Assembly: GCF_002250835.2 (NCBI RefSeq)
Contig: NZ_NOJY02000034.1
Coordinates: forward strand, 1 to 33,456
DNA length: 33,456 bases
Direction: 5' to 3'
Source of the DNA: Romboutsia weinsteinii
Lineage (GTDB): Bacteria > Bacillota > Clostridia > Peptostreptococcales > Peptostreptococcaceae
The translations under genes were made by a program, and so were the position numbers. Of the stretch, positions 1 through 8,429 are shown piece after piece. Positions within the stretch are counted from its first letter, which is position 1; every line of letters starts with the position of its first letter. The notes beneath the pieces are model-generated. The model ran no database searches. It worked only from the letters and a program-made list of their open reading frames with translations, and had not been told where the DNA came from.

Positions 1-387
1 GTAAAATTTGTATTTATAGCACCAGATGAATTAAAAATGCCAGACTATATAAAAAAGAGTATAGAAGGCCATGCATACTATGAAACTAGCAACTTAGATG
101 AAGTTATAGGCGGATTAGACGTACTATATATGACTAGAGTACAATCAGAAAGATTTGAAGATAAAGCTGAATATGAAAGATTAAAGGATTGCTATATTCT
201 AAATAAATCTAAGATGCGAAATGCTTCAAAAGATATGTTAATTATGCATCCACTACCAAGGGTAAATGAAATTGATGTAGATGTAGATTGTGACGATAGA
301 GCTGTATACTTCAAGCAAGCTAAATATGGAATGTTTGTAAGAATGGCATTAATAATGAAACTTTTAGGGGTGGATATCAATGAATAA
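1..387 (+). CDS. pyrB: Aspartate carbamoyltransferase catalytic subunit, C-terminal part (5' truncated by window)
   Basis: This enzyme condenses carbamoyl phosphate with aspartate, the committed step of UMP synthesis. The reading frame is open from base 1, reading [14 protein letters not shown], so the gene begins upstream. Only the C-terminal 128 residues, the aspartate-binding domain, are present. Family landmarks are YMTRVQ.ERF, the HPLPR loop that closes over aspartate, and the tail [13 protein letters not shown]. The stop overlaps the pyrC start by 8 nt (ATGAATAA), suggesting translational coupling. No pyrI regulatory-subunit gene follows, unlike the pyrBI pairs of some clostridia. The assignment is firm from motifs and from the pyrC neighbour; upstream PyrR control cannot be judged here. 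Confidence 0.95.
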   Translation, partial: VKFVFIAPDELKMPDYIKKSIEGHAYYETSNLDEVIGGLDVLYMTRVQSERFEDKAEYERLKDCYILNKSKMRNASKDMLIMHPLPRVNEIDVDVDCDDRAVYFKQAKYGMFVRMALIMKLLGVDINE

Positions 388-1549
388 TATATTAGTAAGA
401 AACGTTAGAGTTGTAGATGCAAATAAGGATATAAACAGCGATGTTTTAATAATAGATGGAAAAATAAATAAAATAGAAGATAATATAAATCTTGAAGATT
501 CAAATATAAGAATTATAGATGGTAATAAAAAAGTGTTAATGCCATCGTTTATAGATTTACATACACACTTAAGAGATCCGGGACTAACACAAAAAGAAGA
601 TCTAGAGACAGGTCAAAGAGCAGCTTTAAAAGGTGGATTTACAGTATTATGTCCTATGGCAAATACTAAGCCTGTTTGTGATAATAAGGACGTAATGGAG
701 TATGTGCTCAACAAAGCTAAAGAATTAGACTTATGTGATATAAAGCAAGTTTGTGCTATTACAAAAGAATTAGATGGAGAAGAAATCATAGATATACCTT
801 CTATGAGAAAGTATACGGATCTATTCTCAGATGATGGCTATACATTATTTAATGAAGAAATATTAAAAGAAGCTTTTAAGTTATCTAAAGAACTAGACTT
901 CAAGGTATTAACTCATTGTCAACCAGAATTCGAAATAGTAGAAAGAGATTTAAAAATATTAGAAGAAATAGATGGAAACTTACATATATGCCATATAAGT
1001 TTAGAATCTACTTTAGAAGAAATTAAAAAATATAAAAATAAAGGCCTTAAGTTCACTTGTGAAGTAGGTCCACACCATATATTTGGATATGGATTAGAAT
1101 ATAGAGTAAACCCACCATTTGCAGAAGAAGAGGATATGAAAGCATTGATACAAGGTATTAAAGATGGTCATATAGATATGATAGGGACTGACCATGCACC
1201 TCATACTGCCGAAGATAAAGAAGGTGGAGCACCTGGAATATCAAATATAGAAGTAGCTTTCCAAATGGTTAATAAAGTATTTAAGGAAAATAATATATCA
1301 TTAAACAAACTAAGTGAAATGATGAGTTATAATCCAGCAAAGCTTTTAGAATTAAATCAAGGTTTAGTTGAAGAAGGACTTAGAGCGGATTTAGTATTAA
1401 TAGATGAAAATACAGAAGATTTTATAGATACAAACAGTTTTGTATCTAAAGGAAAGAATAACCCATTCAATGGACAAAAAATTATAGGTAAGGTACTTAT
1501 GACAATAAGAGACGGAAAAGTAGCTTACAAATCAGAGGGGGATATGTAA
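380..1549 (+). CDS. pyrC: Dihydroorotase (class I type)
   Basis: PyrC cyclises carbamoyl-aspartate to dihydroorotate in the cytosol. The protein is an amidohydrolase-fold metalloenzyme with the metal ligand motif [10 protein letters not shown] (His61, His63), SDDG around Asp151, His179 in LTHCQPE, a further histidine in HICHIS, and Asp271 in GTDHAPH. At 389 residues it is somewhat shorter than the roughly 425 of Bacillus PyrC but appears intact at both ends. The ATG is preceded by AGGGGTGG and overlaps pyrB by 8 nt. The stop and the pyrK start share one base (TAATG). This is the second gene visible of the pyrBCKDE operon. Confidence 0.96.
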   Translation: MNNILVRNVRVVDANKDINSDVLIIDGKINKIEDNINLEDSNIRIIDGNKKVLMPSFIDLHTHLRDPGLTQKEDLETGQRAALKGGFTVLCPMANTKPVCDNKDVMEYVLNKAKELDLCDIKQVCAITKELDGEEIIDIPSMRKYTDLFSDDGYTLFNEEILKEAFKLSKELDFKVLTHCQPEFEIVERDLKILEEIDGNLHICHISLESTLEEIKKYKNKGLKFTCEVGPHHIFGYGLEYRVNPPFAEEEDMKALIQGIKDGHIDMIGTDHAPHTAEDKEGGAPGISNIEVAFQMVNKVFKENNISLNKLSEMMSYNPAKLLELNQGLVEEGLRADLVLIDENTEDFIDTNSFVSKGKNNPFNGQKIIGKVLMTIRDGKVAYKSEGDM

Positions 1550-2241
1550 TGTATAAGGTTCTAGAAAATAGATATGTAGGGGAAGATATGTATCTTATGA
1601 AGGTTGAAGGTAAATTTGAAGGTGAAATGGGACAATTCTATATGCTAAGAGCATGGGATATGTTTCCACTATTATCAAGACCTATAAGTATACATGATAT
1701 AGATGAAAATAGTATAACTTTCTTATACAAAGTATTTGGTGAAGGAACTCAAATATTAAGTAGAGTAAAAGAAAATGAAACGATAAAGCTAGAAGGACCT
1801 TATGGAAACGGATATGAGAAGGTTGAAGGAAAGGTAGCTTTAGTAGGTGGGGGAATAGGTGTAGCGCCTTTATACTTAGTTGCCAAGAACATAGAAAACT
1901 GTGATGCATACCTTGGATTTAGAAATGAAGCCATACTTGAAGATGAGTACAAGGCACTTTGTAATGAAGTACATATAGCTACAGGAAATACTTTCGTAAC
2001 AGATATATTAGATGTAGAAAAGTATGATTATATATTAACTTGTGGACCAACACCGATGATGGAAAAGTTAGTTAAAATGGTAGAAGGAACTAATACGAAG
2101 ATAATGGTATCTTTAGAAAATCACATGGCATGTGGGGTAGGTGCGTGTTTAGTATGTACTTGCAAAACTGCATTTGGAAATAAAAAAACTTGTAAAGATG
2201 GTCCAGTATTCTGGGGAGAGGACGTAATATTCAATGGCTAA
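1549..2241 (+). CDS. pyrK: Dihydroorotate dehydrogenase B electron-transfer subunit
   Basis: PyrK carries FAD and a 2Fe-2S cluster and passes electrons from PyrD to NAD+. The 230-residue protein has a ferredoxin-reductase-like FAD-binding part (RPISI at about 44-48), a nucleotide-binding glycine loop ([11 protein letters not shown], about 98-108), CGPTPMM near 165-171, and a C-terminal cluster motif Cys195-x4-Cys200-x2-Cys203-x11-Cys215. It lies directly before pyrD with an 8-nt overlap, the usual arrangement for the two subunits of the class 1B enzyme. The start ATG is one base into the pyrC stop, with a GGGGG-type ribosome site at the end of pyrC. Confidence 0.95.
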   Translation: MYKVLENRYVGEDMYLMKVEGKFEGEMGQFYMLRAWDMFPLLSRPISIHDIDENSITFLYKVFGEGTQILSRVKENETIKLEGPYGNGYEKVEGKVALVGGGIGVAPLYLVAKNIENCDAYLGFRNEAILEDEYKALCNEVHIATGNTFVTDILDVEKYDYILTCGPTPMMEKLVKMVEGTNTKIMVSLENHMACGVGACLVCTCKTAFGNKKTCKDGPVFWGEDVIFNG

Positions 2242-3136
2242 TTTAAATGTGAAATTTGGAAATATAGACTTTAAAAATCCACTTGTTATGGCGTCAGGAA
2301 CATTTGGATTTGGAAAAGAGTACAATGAAATTTATGATATACAAAAACTAGGTGGAGTAAGTAGTAAAGGTCTAACTTTAAATGCAAGACCTGGAAACAA
2401 CGGTATGAGAGTGTGTGAAACTCCATCAGGAATGATGAACAGTGTTGGTCTTGAGAATCCTGGAGTGCAAGGATTTATAGAAAATGAATTACAATTCTTT
2501 AAAGATTTAGATTTAGTAAGAATAGCTAATGTTGGTGGTGGAACATTAGATGATTATATACAAGGTGTGAAGCTTCTAAACAATCAACCAATAGATATGA
2601 TAGAACTTAACATATCTTGTCCAAATGTTAAAGCTGGAGGTATGGCTTTCGGTATAAAAAATGAAGTGGCGAGAGAAGTAGTAAGAGAAGTAAGAGCAGT
2701 TACTGACTTACCTCTTGTAATAAAATTATCACCAAATGCAGAAGACATAATAGGTATGGCACAAGTATGTGAAGAAGAAGGTGCTGATGGTGTATCTTTA
2801 GTAAATACATTTAAAGCAATGGCAATAGACATAAATAAGAGAAAGCCTGTATTTGAAAATGTATATGCAGGATTATCAGGTCCGGCAATAAAACCTATAG
2901 CTCTTAGAATGGTGCATGAAGTTTGTAAAAATGTAAATATACCAGTTATGGGTATGGGTGGAATAACAACAGCAAATGATGCTATAGAATTTATAATGGC
3001 AGGATCTACTTGTATCCAGGTTGGTACAGCCAACTTTATAAATCCTAAAATAGGTCTTGAAATAATAGATGGAATAGAAGCTTTTATGATTAGAGAAGGA
3101 ATAAAAAGCTTAGATGAAATAAGAGGGATATTATAG
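2234..3136 (+). CDS. pyrD: Dihydroorotate dehydrogenase B (NAD+), catalytic subunit
   Basis: PyrD is the FMN enzyme that oxidises dihydroorotate to orotate, working as a PyrD2K2 complex with PyrK. The 300-residue TIM barrel shows MASGTFGFG (FMN site), NISCPN with the catalytic Cys129 typical of class 1 enzymes, KLSPN, and the phosphate-binding MGMGGI...G..CIQVGTA region. Cysteine rather than serine as the base, together with the adjacent pyrK, marks class 1B. It overlaps pyrK by 8 nt. About 88 nt separate its stop from the pyrE start; that gap is AT-rich and has no recognisable terminator, so pyrE is probably co-transcribed. Confidence 0.96.
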   Translation: MANLNVKFGNIDFKNPLVMASGTFGFGKEYNEIYDIQKLGGVSSKGLTLNARPGNNGMRVCETPSGMMNSVGLENPGVQGFIENELQFFKDLDLVRIANVGGGTLDDYIQGVKLLNNQPIDMIELNISCPNVKAGGMAFGIKNEVAREVVREVRAVTDLPLVIKLSPNAEDIIGMAQVCEEEGADGVSLVNTFKAMAIDINKRKPVFENVYAGLSGPAIKPIALRMVHEVCKNVNIPVMGMGGITTANDAIEFIMAGSTCIQVGTANFINPKIGLEIIDGIEAFMIREGIKSLDEIRGIL

Positions 3137-3224
3137 CATTGCAGAAGGCTGATATAAGCTGAATAAAGTAGATAGAATAAAAATTAGGATAATATATAAT
3201 TTATAAAATTTGGAGGACATTATT

Positions 3225-3809
3225 ATGAGTAAGGTAGATGTAGTAGAAATATTAAAGAAAAGTGATGCATTATTAGAAGGACATTTTTTATTATCTTCAG
3301 GAAAGCACAGTAATAGATATGTACAATGTGCAAAGGTATTAAGATTCCCAGAATATGCTGCTCAAGTATTAAGTACAGTAGTTGAACAAATAAAAGATTT
3401 AGATATAGATTTAGTAGTTGGACCAGCTATGGGTGGAGTAATAGTTTCTTATGAACTAGGAAGGCAATTAGGAAAAGAAACAGTATTCACTGAAAGAAAA
3501 GATGGAGTAATGGAGCTTAGAAGAGGGTTCGAAGTTAAGCCAGGGGCTAAAATAATAATAGCAGAAGATGTTGTTACAACTGGTAAATCAACTATAGAAA
3601 CAAAGAAAGCTTTAGAAGCGTTAGGTGGAGAAGTTATAGGTGTTGCTTGTATAGCTAACAGAACTAACGACGATATAGGGATGCCTATATACAGTGCTAT
3701 AAAACTGGAAATACAAGTTCATGATGCTGATTCATGTCCATTATGTAAAGCAGGAGAATTAGATTTAGTTAAACCAGGAAGTAGAGAATTTAAAGAATTA
3801 GGGATGTAA
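3225..3809 (+). CDS. pyrE: Orotate phosphoribosyltransferase
   Basis: PyrE joins orotate to PRPP to give OMP. The 194-residue protein begins [10 protein letters not shown] at the ATG at 3225, placed 8 nt after a perfect GGAGG (3212-3216). A TTG further upstream in frame (3210) lies on the ribosome site and is not the start. The type I phosphoribosyltransferase PRPP loop is clear ([13 protein letters not shown]), as are GPAMGG and the FTERKDG segment. C-terminal CPLC is seen in clostridial homologues. It is the last gene of the pyr operon, followed by a strong palindromic terminator. The OMP decarboxylase gene (pyrF) is not in the window downstream. Confidence 0.95.
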   Translation: MSKVDVVEILKKSDALLEGHFLLSSGKHSNRYVQCAKVLRFPEYAAQVLSTVVEQIKDLDIDLVVGPAMGGVIVSYELGRQLGKETVFTERKDGVMELRRGFEVKPGAKIIIAEDVVTTGKSTIETKKALEALGGEVIGVACIANRTNDDIGMPIYSAIKLEIQVHDADSCPLCKAGELDLVKPGSREFKELGM

Positions 3810-3818
3810 TTAGAATTA

Positions 3819-3868
3819 AGCCTCCTATAATAAATAATATTATTTATTATAGGAGGCTATTTTTATAT
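3819..3868. terminator. Long perfect palindrome terminator between pyrE and the lysR gene
   Basis: Bases 3819-3838 and 3839-3858 are exact reverse complements (AGCCTCC... / ...GGAGGCT). They form an 18-20 bp hairpin with a GC-rich base, followed on the plus strand by ATTTTTATAT. It ends the pyr operon. It also lies just past the stop of the convergent lysR gene and could act in both directions, although the T-run on the minus side is weaker. Confidence 0.85.
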
Positions 3869-3877
3869 ATTTTATTA

Positions 3878-4765
3878 CTAAAGAGTCAAAGTATATTCTT
3901 TTAGTTCTTCTATAAATACCTGGCATACTTTTGATAAAGTTATATTTTTAGGTGTTATGCATGAGAAGTGACGATTATAAATATCATCAAGTTCTATTGT
4001 AGATAGTTCATTATTTTCTACAGATGGAGATGTTATTAAGCTAGAGATTACAGTAATTCCTAAATTATTTCTTACAGCTTCCTTAACAGCATAATTACTA
4101 CCTAATACCATAATATGCTTTGGAATAATTTCGTTAGCATTTAGAAATAGATTAAGAGATTCTCTAGTACCAGATCCGGCCTCTCTAGCTATCCAAGTTT
4201 GATTTTGAAGCTTAGCAACAGAAAAATCTCCATTTAATAAATTTGAATTATAAGGTGTAGCCAATACCATTTTATCTTTTAAAAAATAATTTTGTTCAAA
4301 ATTAAATGATGATATTGTCCCTTCAATTAAACCCATATCTAGGATAAGGTTGGATAACTTTGAGCAAACTGTAGATGTATTCTCAATAAATAATTCGACT
4401 TCTATATCTGGATATTTTTCTGAAAATATTGATAAGAACTTGGGTAAAATATATTCACCAATAGTTAAACTAGCACCTACTTTAAGATGTCCCTTTATAC
4501 TGTCTGAAACATGACGTACTTCTTGATAGGCAACATCTAATAAATGAACTATCTCTTTAGCTCTTTTATATAAAATATACCCGCTTTCAGTTATAAAAAT
4601 AGTTTTTTGTTTAATTGATCTATCGATAAGGATAACGCCAAAATGATTTTCGAGATTTTTAATATGGGTACTAACGCTTGGTTGAGATAAATTAAGGTGC
4701 AAGCCTGCTTTGGTAAAGTTCTTATATTCTACTACTGCTATAAATGTTTTTAATTCTTCTAACAA
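3878..4765 (-). CDS. LysR-family transcriptional regulator
   Basis: This is a 295-residue LysR-type regulator. An N-terminal winged helix-turn-helix spans roughly residues 1-60 (FTKAG..LNLSQPSVSTHIKNLE), and a periplasmic-binding-protein-like effector domain follows from about 90 (LKVGASLTIGEYILP, then MVLATP, and ARE.GSGTRE in the effector pocket). The start is TTG (complement of 4763-4765), 9 nt after AGGAGG. It is transcribed away from the YeiH-type membrane protein gene, the classic layout for a LysR regulator and its target. In E. coli the LysR regulator YeiE lies beside yeiH, so regulation of the neighbouring transporter is the likely role. The effector is unknown; sulfite- or cysteine-type signals are only guesses from related CysL/YeiE proteins. 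Confidence 0.9.
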   Translation of the reverse strand: MLEELKTFIAVVEYKNFTKAGLHLNLSQPSVSTHIKNLENHFGVILIDRSIKQKTIFITESGYILYKRAKEIVHLLDVAYQEVRHVSDSIKGHLKVGASLTIGEYILPKFLSIFSEKYPDIEVELFIENTSTVCSKLSNLILDMGLIEGTISSFNFEQNYFLKDKMVLATPYNSNLLNGDFSVAKLQNQTWIAREAGSGTRESLNLFLNANEIIPKHIMVLGSNYAVKEAVRNNLGITVISSLITSPSVENNELSTIELDDIYNRHFSCITPKNITLSKVCQVFIEELKEYTLTL

Positions 4766-4814
4766 AATTGCTTACCTCCTATTATAAGTTATATTTATAT
4801 TATATTTTATAATT

Positions 4815-4832
4815 ATCAATATTACTAATGAT
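4815..4832. promoter_or_regulatory. Candidate LysR operator
   Basis: This is an interrupted dyad, ATCA-N10-TGAT, in an AT-rich context between the divergent lysR and yeiH-type genes. Its centre is about 64 bp upstream of the expected start of the yeiH-type transcript. LysR activators commonly have their primary recognition site near -65. The arms are short and AT-rich, so confidence is limited. Confidence 0.3.
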
Positions 4833-4851
4833 TATTATAAAATATATCAAT

Positions 4852-4880
4852 TTTACTTATGGATGCGCAATATATATACT
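4852..4880 (+). promoter_or_regulatory. Sigma-A-type promoter for the YeiH-type gene
   Basis: TTTACT (4852-4857) and TATACT (4875-4880) are separated by 17 bp. They are followed about 28 nt later by AAGGAAAGGA and the ATG at 4927. Confidence 0.5.
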
Positions 4881-4926
4881 ATATTTATATAAAAAATTAA
4901 GCAACTAAGGAAAGGACATTAATATT

Positions 4927-5958
4927 ATGACTAAAGGCACATTAAGCTCAAGCAAAAGTTATATAAAAGGTATATTACCAGGTTTGATAGTTGCTGTACT
5001 AGTGGCTATGGCAAGCATGTTTATAGCAAGATTTATTCCTAAGCTAGGTGCTGCATCTATAGCAATATTTTTAGGTATGTTCATAGGTAATGTATTTTTG
5101 AATCAAGAAATTTTTCAAAAGGGATATAAATTTTCAGAAACAGACTTGCTATCATATTCAATAGTACTATTAGGTGCAACATTGAGCATTTCTACATTAT
5201 CAGAGCTTGGGGTTGCAGGGATATTATTCATAGTTTTACAAATGAGTATAACAATTGTAGCTGCCTTATATATAGGTAAAAAATTAGGATTCAGTGACAA
5301 TTTTAGATATTTAATGGCTAGTGGTAATGCTGTATGTGGATCATCTGCTGTAGCGGCAACAGCTCCAGTAATTAATGCAGATGATAAAGAAAAAGGAATT
5401 GTAATAACTATAGTAAATGTAACAGGAATATTTTTAATGTTTATACTTCCAATGCTAGCACAAGTTCTATACAATCATGATCTTATAAAAACATCAGGGC
5501 TAATAGGTGGTATATTACAGTCAGTAGGTCAAGTTGTGGCTAGTGGTGCAATGGTTAGTGAACCAGTAAAAGATTTATCTATGCTATTTAAAATAGTACG
5601 TGTAATACTACTGGTAGTTGTTGTATTTACTTTTGGTCATTTAAAACATAAGTCTAATAGTGAAATATTAGAAGAAGAAACTGAAGATGTAAAAAAAGGG
5701 AAGGTAAAAGTTCCGTGGTATGTAATTGGATTCTTTATAACTTGTGCTTTATTTACATTAAATATTATACCTATGAATTTATCTTTAATGTGTAAAGCTT
5801 TAAGTAATAAATTCGAATTAATAGCCTTGGCTGGAATCGGCCTAAGGGTGAATCTTAAGGATTTGATTAAACAAGGAAAGTCAGTTTCATTATATGGTCT
5901 ATTTATAGGTACTGTACAAATTATATCTGCGGTAGTACTTATCGGTATCTTATTATAA
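4927..5958 (+). CDS. YeiH/UPF0324 family putative sulfate exporter-type membrane protein
   Basis: This is a 343-residue polytopic inner-membrane protein with roughly 9-10 hydrophobic segments. Family signs are the signature GNAVCGSSA (about 133-141), AATAPVI, and the C-terminal GIGLRVNLKDL segment that matches the conserved G.G...DL...G motif of YeiH proteins. Databases name this family a putative sulfate exporter, but its substrate is not firmly established. The divergent LysR gene and a promoter immediately upstream argue that it is an inducible single-gene unit. A bidirectional terminator follows within 5 nt of the stop. Confidence is high for the family and low for the substrate. Confidence 0.88.
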   Translation: MTKGTLSSSKSYIKGILPGLIVAVLVAMASMFIARFIPKLGAASIAIFLGMFIGNVFLNQEIFQKGYKFSETDLLSYSIVLLGATLSISTLSELGVAGILFIVLQMSITIVAALYIGKKLGFSDNFRYLMASGNAVCGSSAVAATAPVINADDKEKGIVITIVNVTGIFLMFILPMLAQVLYNHDLIKTSGLIGGILQSVGQVVASGAMVSEPVKDLSMLFKIVRVILLVVVVFTFGHLKHKSNSEILEEETEDVKKGKVKVPWYVIGFFITCALFTLNIIPMNLSLMCKALSNKFELIALAGIGLRVNLKDLIKQGKSVSLYGLFIGTVQIISAVVLIGILL

Positions 5959-5962
5959 ATAA

Positions 5963-5998
5963 AAAATCTTAGGAAATTACATTCCTAAGATTTTTTTT
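5963..5998. terminator. Bidirectional terminator overlapping the 3' end of the deoxynucleoside kinase gene
   Basis: The stem AAATCTTAGGAA / TTCCTAAGATTT has a 6-nt loop and is flanked by an A-run on the left and a T-run on the right, so it can terminate both converging transcripts. The stop codon of the minus-strand kinase (5977-5979) lies in the loop, and the right arm encodes its last residues. Confidence 0.85.
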
Positions 5999-6630
5999 AT
6001 TTCATCACATATTAAATCAAGATGTTCAGGATTTTGAATTAGATCTATTTCATTTATGTTTACATATAAAACAGGTGATTGATCATATTCACTTATCCAT
6101 TTTTCGTATCTATTGTGTAGATTTGTCCAGTACTCTAAATCAACAGCCTTTTCCATTTCACGGCCTCTAAGGTTAATTCTGCTTATTATAGTGTCTATAG
6201 AACCATCTAAATAAATCATAAGGTCAGGTCTTCTTAAGTGAGGTACCATATCATTAAATAAGTCTCTATAAGTTATATAGTCTCTTTTAGACATTTTATT
6301 ATTGTCGAATAAGTTTCTTGCAAAGATTTCAACATCTTCATAGATACTTCTATCTTGTATATTATTTAATCCGTTACTATCTATTTCTTTTTGTTGCTTA
6401 AATCTTTGAGCTAAGAAATATAATTGTAAGTGGAAGCCCCATTTTTCTTGATCTAAATAAAAATCTTCTAAATATGGGTTACCATCTACTTTTTCGTAGT
6501 GAGTTTCAAAGCCAAGTCTCTCGCCTACTAATTTTGTTAATGTTGACTTTCCAGCACCAACATTACCAGCTACTGTAATAAATAAATCTCTATTTAGAGG
6601 CTTATTACATTGATTTACTAATTTAAACAT
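5977..6630 (-). CDS. dck: Deoxynucleoside kinase (Dck/deoxyadenosine-deoxycytidine kinase type)
   Basis: This 217-residue enzyme phosphorylates deoxynucleosides with ATP for dNTP salvage. The P-loop GNVGAGKST is at about 22-30, the substrate-site motif DRSIYED at about 93-99, and the arginine-rich LID R..LRGREME at about 151-160. The sequence resembles Bacillus subtilis Dck more than Dgk (DRSIYED, WGFHLQ.YFLA.RF). The ATG follows AGGAGG at 8 nt. That ribosome site lies inside the end of the upstream kinase gene, with an 8-nt overlap, so the two kinases form one operon. Such pairs are known in Bacillus and lactobacilli, where the proteins may act singly or as heterodimers. The nucleoside preference is inferred from motif resemblance only. 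Confidence 0.88.
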   Translation of the reverse strand: MFKLVNQCNKPLNRDLFITVAGNVGAGKSTLTKLVGERLGFETHYEKVDGNPYLEDFYLDQEKWGFHLQLYFLAQRFKQQKEIDSNGLNNIQDRSIYEDVEIFARNLFDNNKMSKRDYITYRDLFNDMVPHLRRPDLMIYLDGSIDTIISRINLRGREMEKAVDLEYWTNLHNRYEKWISEYDQSPVLYVNINEIDLIQNPEHLDLICDEIKKILGM

Positions 6631-7285
6631 TATGTTGTCCTCCTAAGCTTGTCATTGCTTCTTCTATCTTGTTGATTATAAATTGTCTATCATTTTCGTT
6701 ATTTAAGAAATCTAAATTTGAATTATCTATCTCAATAATAATAGGCTCTTTACCCATAAAATTATGCTTTATAGATAAAGGGTTAAAATAATATTTATAT
6801 TCTAAGCTTAATTCATGGATATAATTTCTATCCATTTGTCTTTCAAAACTTCTATCCCTCATAGCTATTCTTCTCATTAAAACATCTGTGTCAGAATTTA
6901 AGTACACTATGATATCTGGCTGAGGCAAATCCGTTACAAAAGTGTTATACATTTGTTTATATCTATGAAACTGCATATTATCAAGGGTTAATCCGGCAAA
7001 TATAAGATTTTTTACTATATGATAATCACTTACTACATTTTGAGATTTGCTTAATGTATATTTCTCGATATCTTCTAATTGTTTTATCCTATTAAATAGA
7101 AAAAATGCTTCTGTTTGTAAAGCATATTCCTTTATATCTGTATAAAATTTTGATAAAAAAGGATTCTCTTCAACTATCTCTCTAAGAAGAGTATAATTAA
7201 AGTGTTGGTTAAGTATAGTTGCTAGAGTAGTCTTTCCTACTCCTATAGGTCCTTCTATAGCAATAAATATTCCTCTATCGTTCAT
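6623..7285 (-). CDS. dgk: Deoxynucleoside kinase (Dgk/deoxyguanosine kinase type)
   Basis: This 220-residue P-loop kinase carries GPIGVGKTT (about 12-20), EIVEENPFL, and SDYHIVKNLIFA (about 86-97). The DYHI.KN.IFA motif is the hallmark that separates Bacillus Dgk from Dck, so deoxyguanosine (purine deoxynucleoside) is the likely substrate. The LID region contains R.IAMRDRSFERQ. The start codon (complement of 7283-7285) sits behind AGAAGGTG. It is the first gene of a two-gene minus-strand operon and overlaps the second by 8 nt. The product, dGMP, links to the guanine-focused genes elsewhere in the window. Functional class is firm; exact substrate is inferred. Confidence 0.88.
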   Translation of the reverse strand: MNDRGIFIAIEGPIGVGKTTLATILNQHFNYTLLREIVEENPFLSKFYTDIKEYALQTEAFFLFNRIKQLEDIEKYTLSKSQNVVSDYHIVKNLIFAGLTLDNMQFHRYKQMYNTFVTDLPQPDIIVYLNSDTDVLMRRIAMRDRSFERQMDRNYIHELSLEYKYYFNPLSIKHNFMGKEPIIIEIDNSNLDFLNNENDRQFIINKIEEAMTSLGGQHNV

Positions 7286-7466
7286 ATAAATTCACCTTCT
7301 AAAAAATAATGTCTTTAGTATTCTATCAAAAAAAAAATTAAAATTCTACTCTAGACATTTGAAATTAAATTTGTATAGGTGAAAAAATAATTTACTTTAT
7401 GAAAGATATGGGTAAATTAATGGTATTAGATATCAATATAAAAAACATAAAAAGGAGATTTAACTT

Positions 7467-8342
7467 ATGAAAATATACGAAGAAAATAATGCTGTTGTAT
7501 TAGAAGGTGTAGAAAATTTCGATCCGAAGCATATATTTGAATGTGGCCAATGTTTTAGATGGCATAGACAAGAAAATGGTTCTTATACAGGTGTTGCTAT
7601 GGGAAAAATACTGAATGTATTAAGAGAAGATGATAAAGTTTATTTAAATAACACTAATTTAGAGGAGTTTAATAATATTTGGTTTAATTATTTTAATTTA
7701 GGAGTAAATTATACCGATATAAAAGACACTTTAAAAAAGATGGATGAATATTTAGATAAGGCAACAGATTTTGGATGGGGTATAAGAATACTAGAACAAG
7801 ATGGTTGGGAGATGCTTATATCTTTTATAATATCATCTAATAATAGAATACCAATGATACAAAAAGCTATAGAAAATTTATCTAGAAACTTTGGTGATTT
7901 TATTGGAGAATATGAAGGGAAAGATTATTATTCATTTCCTACACCAGAACAGCTAAATAAGGCTACACAAGAGGAGATAAGGGCTTGTCAAACCGGATTT
8001 AGGGATAAATACATAAAAAGTACTACAGAGGCAGTCGTGTCTAATAATGATGATGTACGCAAGTATACTGGATTAGATACAAATACTTGTATAAAAGAGT
8101 TAACAAAGTTTAATGGAGTGGGTCCTAAAGTAGCTGACTGTATAGCTTTATTTGGAATGAGAAAATATGATACATTCCCGGTTGATGTATGGGTAAAAAG
8201 AGTTATGCAAGAATTTTATGTGGCAGAAGATATGAGTTTACCTAAAATAAGAACTTATGCAATAGATAAATTTGGGGATTTATCAGGATTTGCACAACAA
8301 TACTTATTCTACTATGCTAGAGAATTAGGAATAGGTAGATAA
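7467..8342 (+). CDS. ogg: 8-oxoguanine DNA glycosylase / AP lyase (OGG1 type)
   Basis: This enzyme excises 8-oxoguanine from DNA in base-excision repair. The 291-residue protein has the N-terminal OGG fold with FECGQCFRW (about 24-32), then a helix-hairpin-helix (FNGVGPKVADC) containing catalytic Lys221, and the GPD aspartate Asp240 in FPVDVW. This is the eukaryote-like OGG1 family that also occurs in clostridia, rather than MutM. It has its own AAGGAG ribosome site 8-10 nt from the ATG. Upstream lies a 181-bp AT-rich divergent region shared with the kinase operon. The downstream cls gene is 87 nt away with no clear terminator between them, so co-transcription is possible. Confidence 0.92.
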   Translation: MKIYEENNAVVLEGVENFDPKHIFECGQCFRWHRQENGSYTGVAMGKILNVLREDDKVYLNNTNLEEFNNIWFNYFNLGVNYTDIKDTLKKMDEYLDKATDFGWGIRILEQDGWEMLISFIISSNNRIPMIQKAIENLSRNFGDFIGEYEGKDYYSFPTPEQLNKATQEEIRACQTGFRDKYIKSTTEAVVSNNDDVRKYTGLDTNTCIKELTKFNGVGPKVADCIALFGMRKYDTFPVDVWVKRVMQEFYVAEDMSLPKIRTYAIDKFGDLSGFAQQYLFYYARELGIGR

Positions 8343-8429
8343 AATATAGTACTTAAATTGCCAATGTAGTACTCGAGGTAATCATTTGGATTTTATAAAA
8401 ATCCTTATTATTAAAGAAGGGGATTTAAT

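Noticed and set aside
2584..3033. Minus-strand 149-codon open frame inside pyrD
   Set aside because: It lies wholly within a clearly conserved gene and has no independent support.
3210..3224. TTG upstream of pyrE as a start
   Set aside because: It overlaps the GGAGG that serves the ATG at 3225.
8348..8373. Two AGTACT hexamers exactly 20 bp apart before cls
   Set aside because: Each is a short palindrome in AT-rich DNA; there is no matching promoter geometry and no further copy, so I cannot distinguish it from chance.
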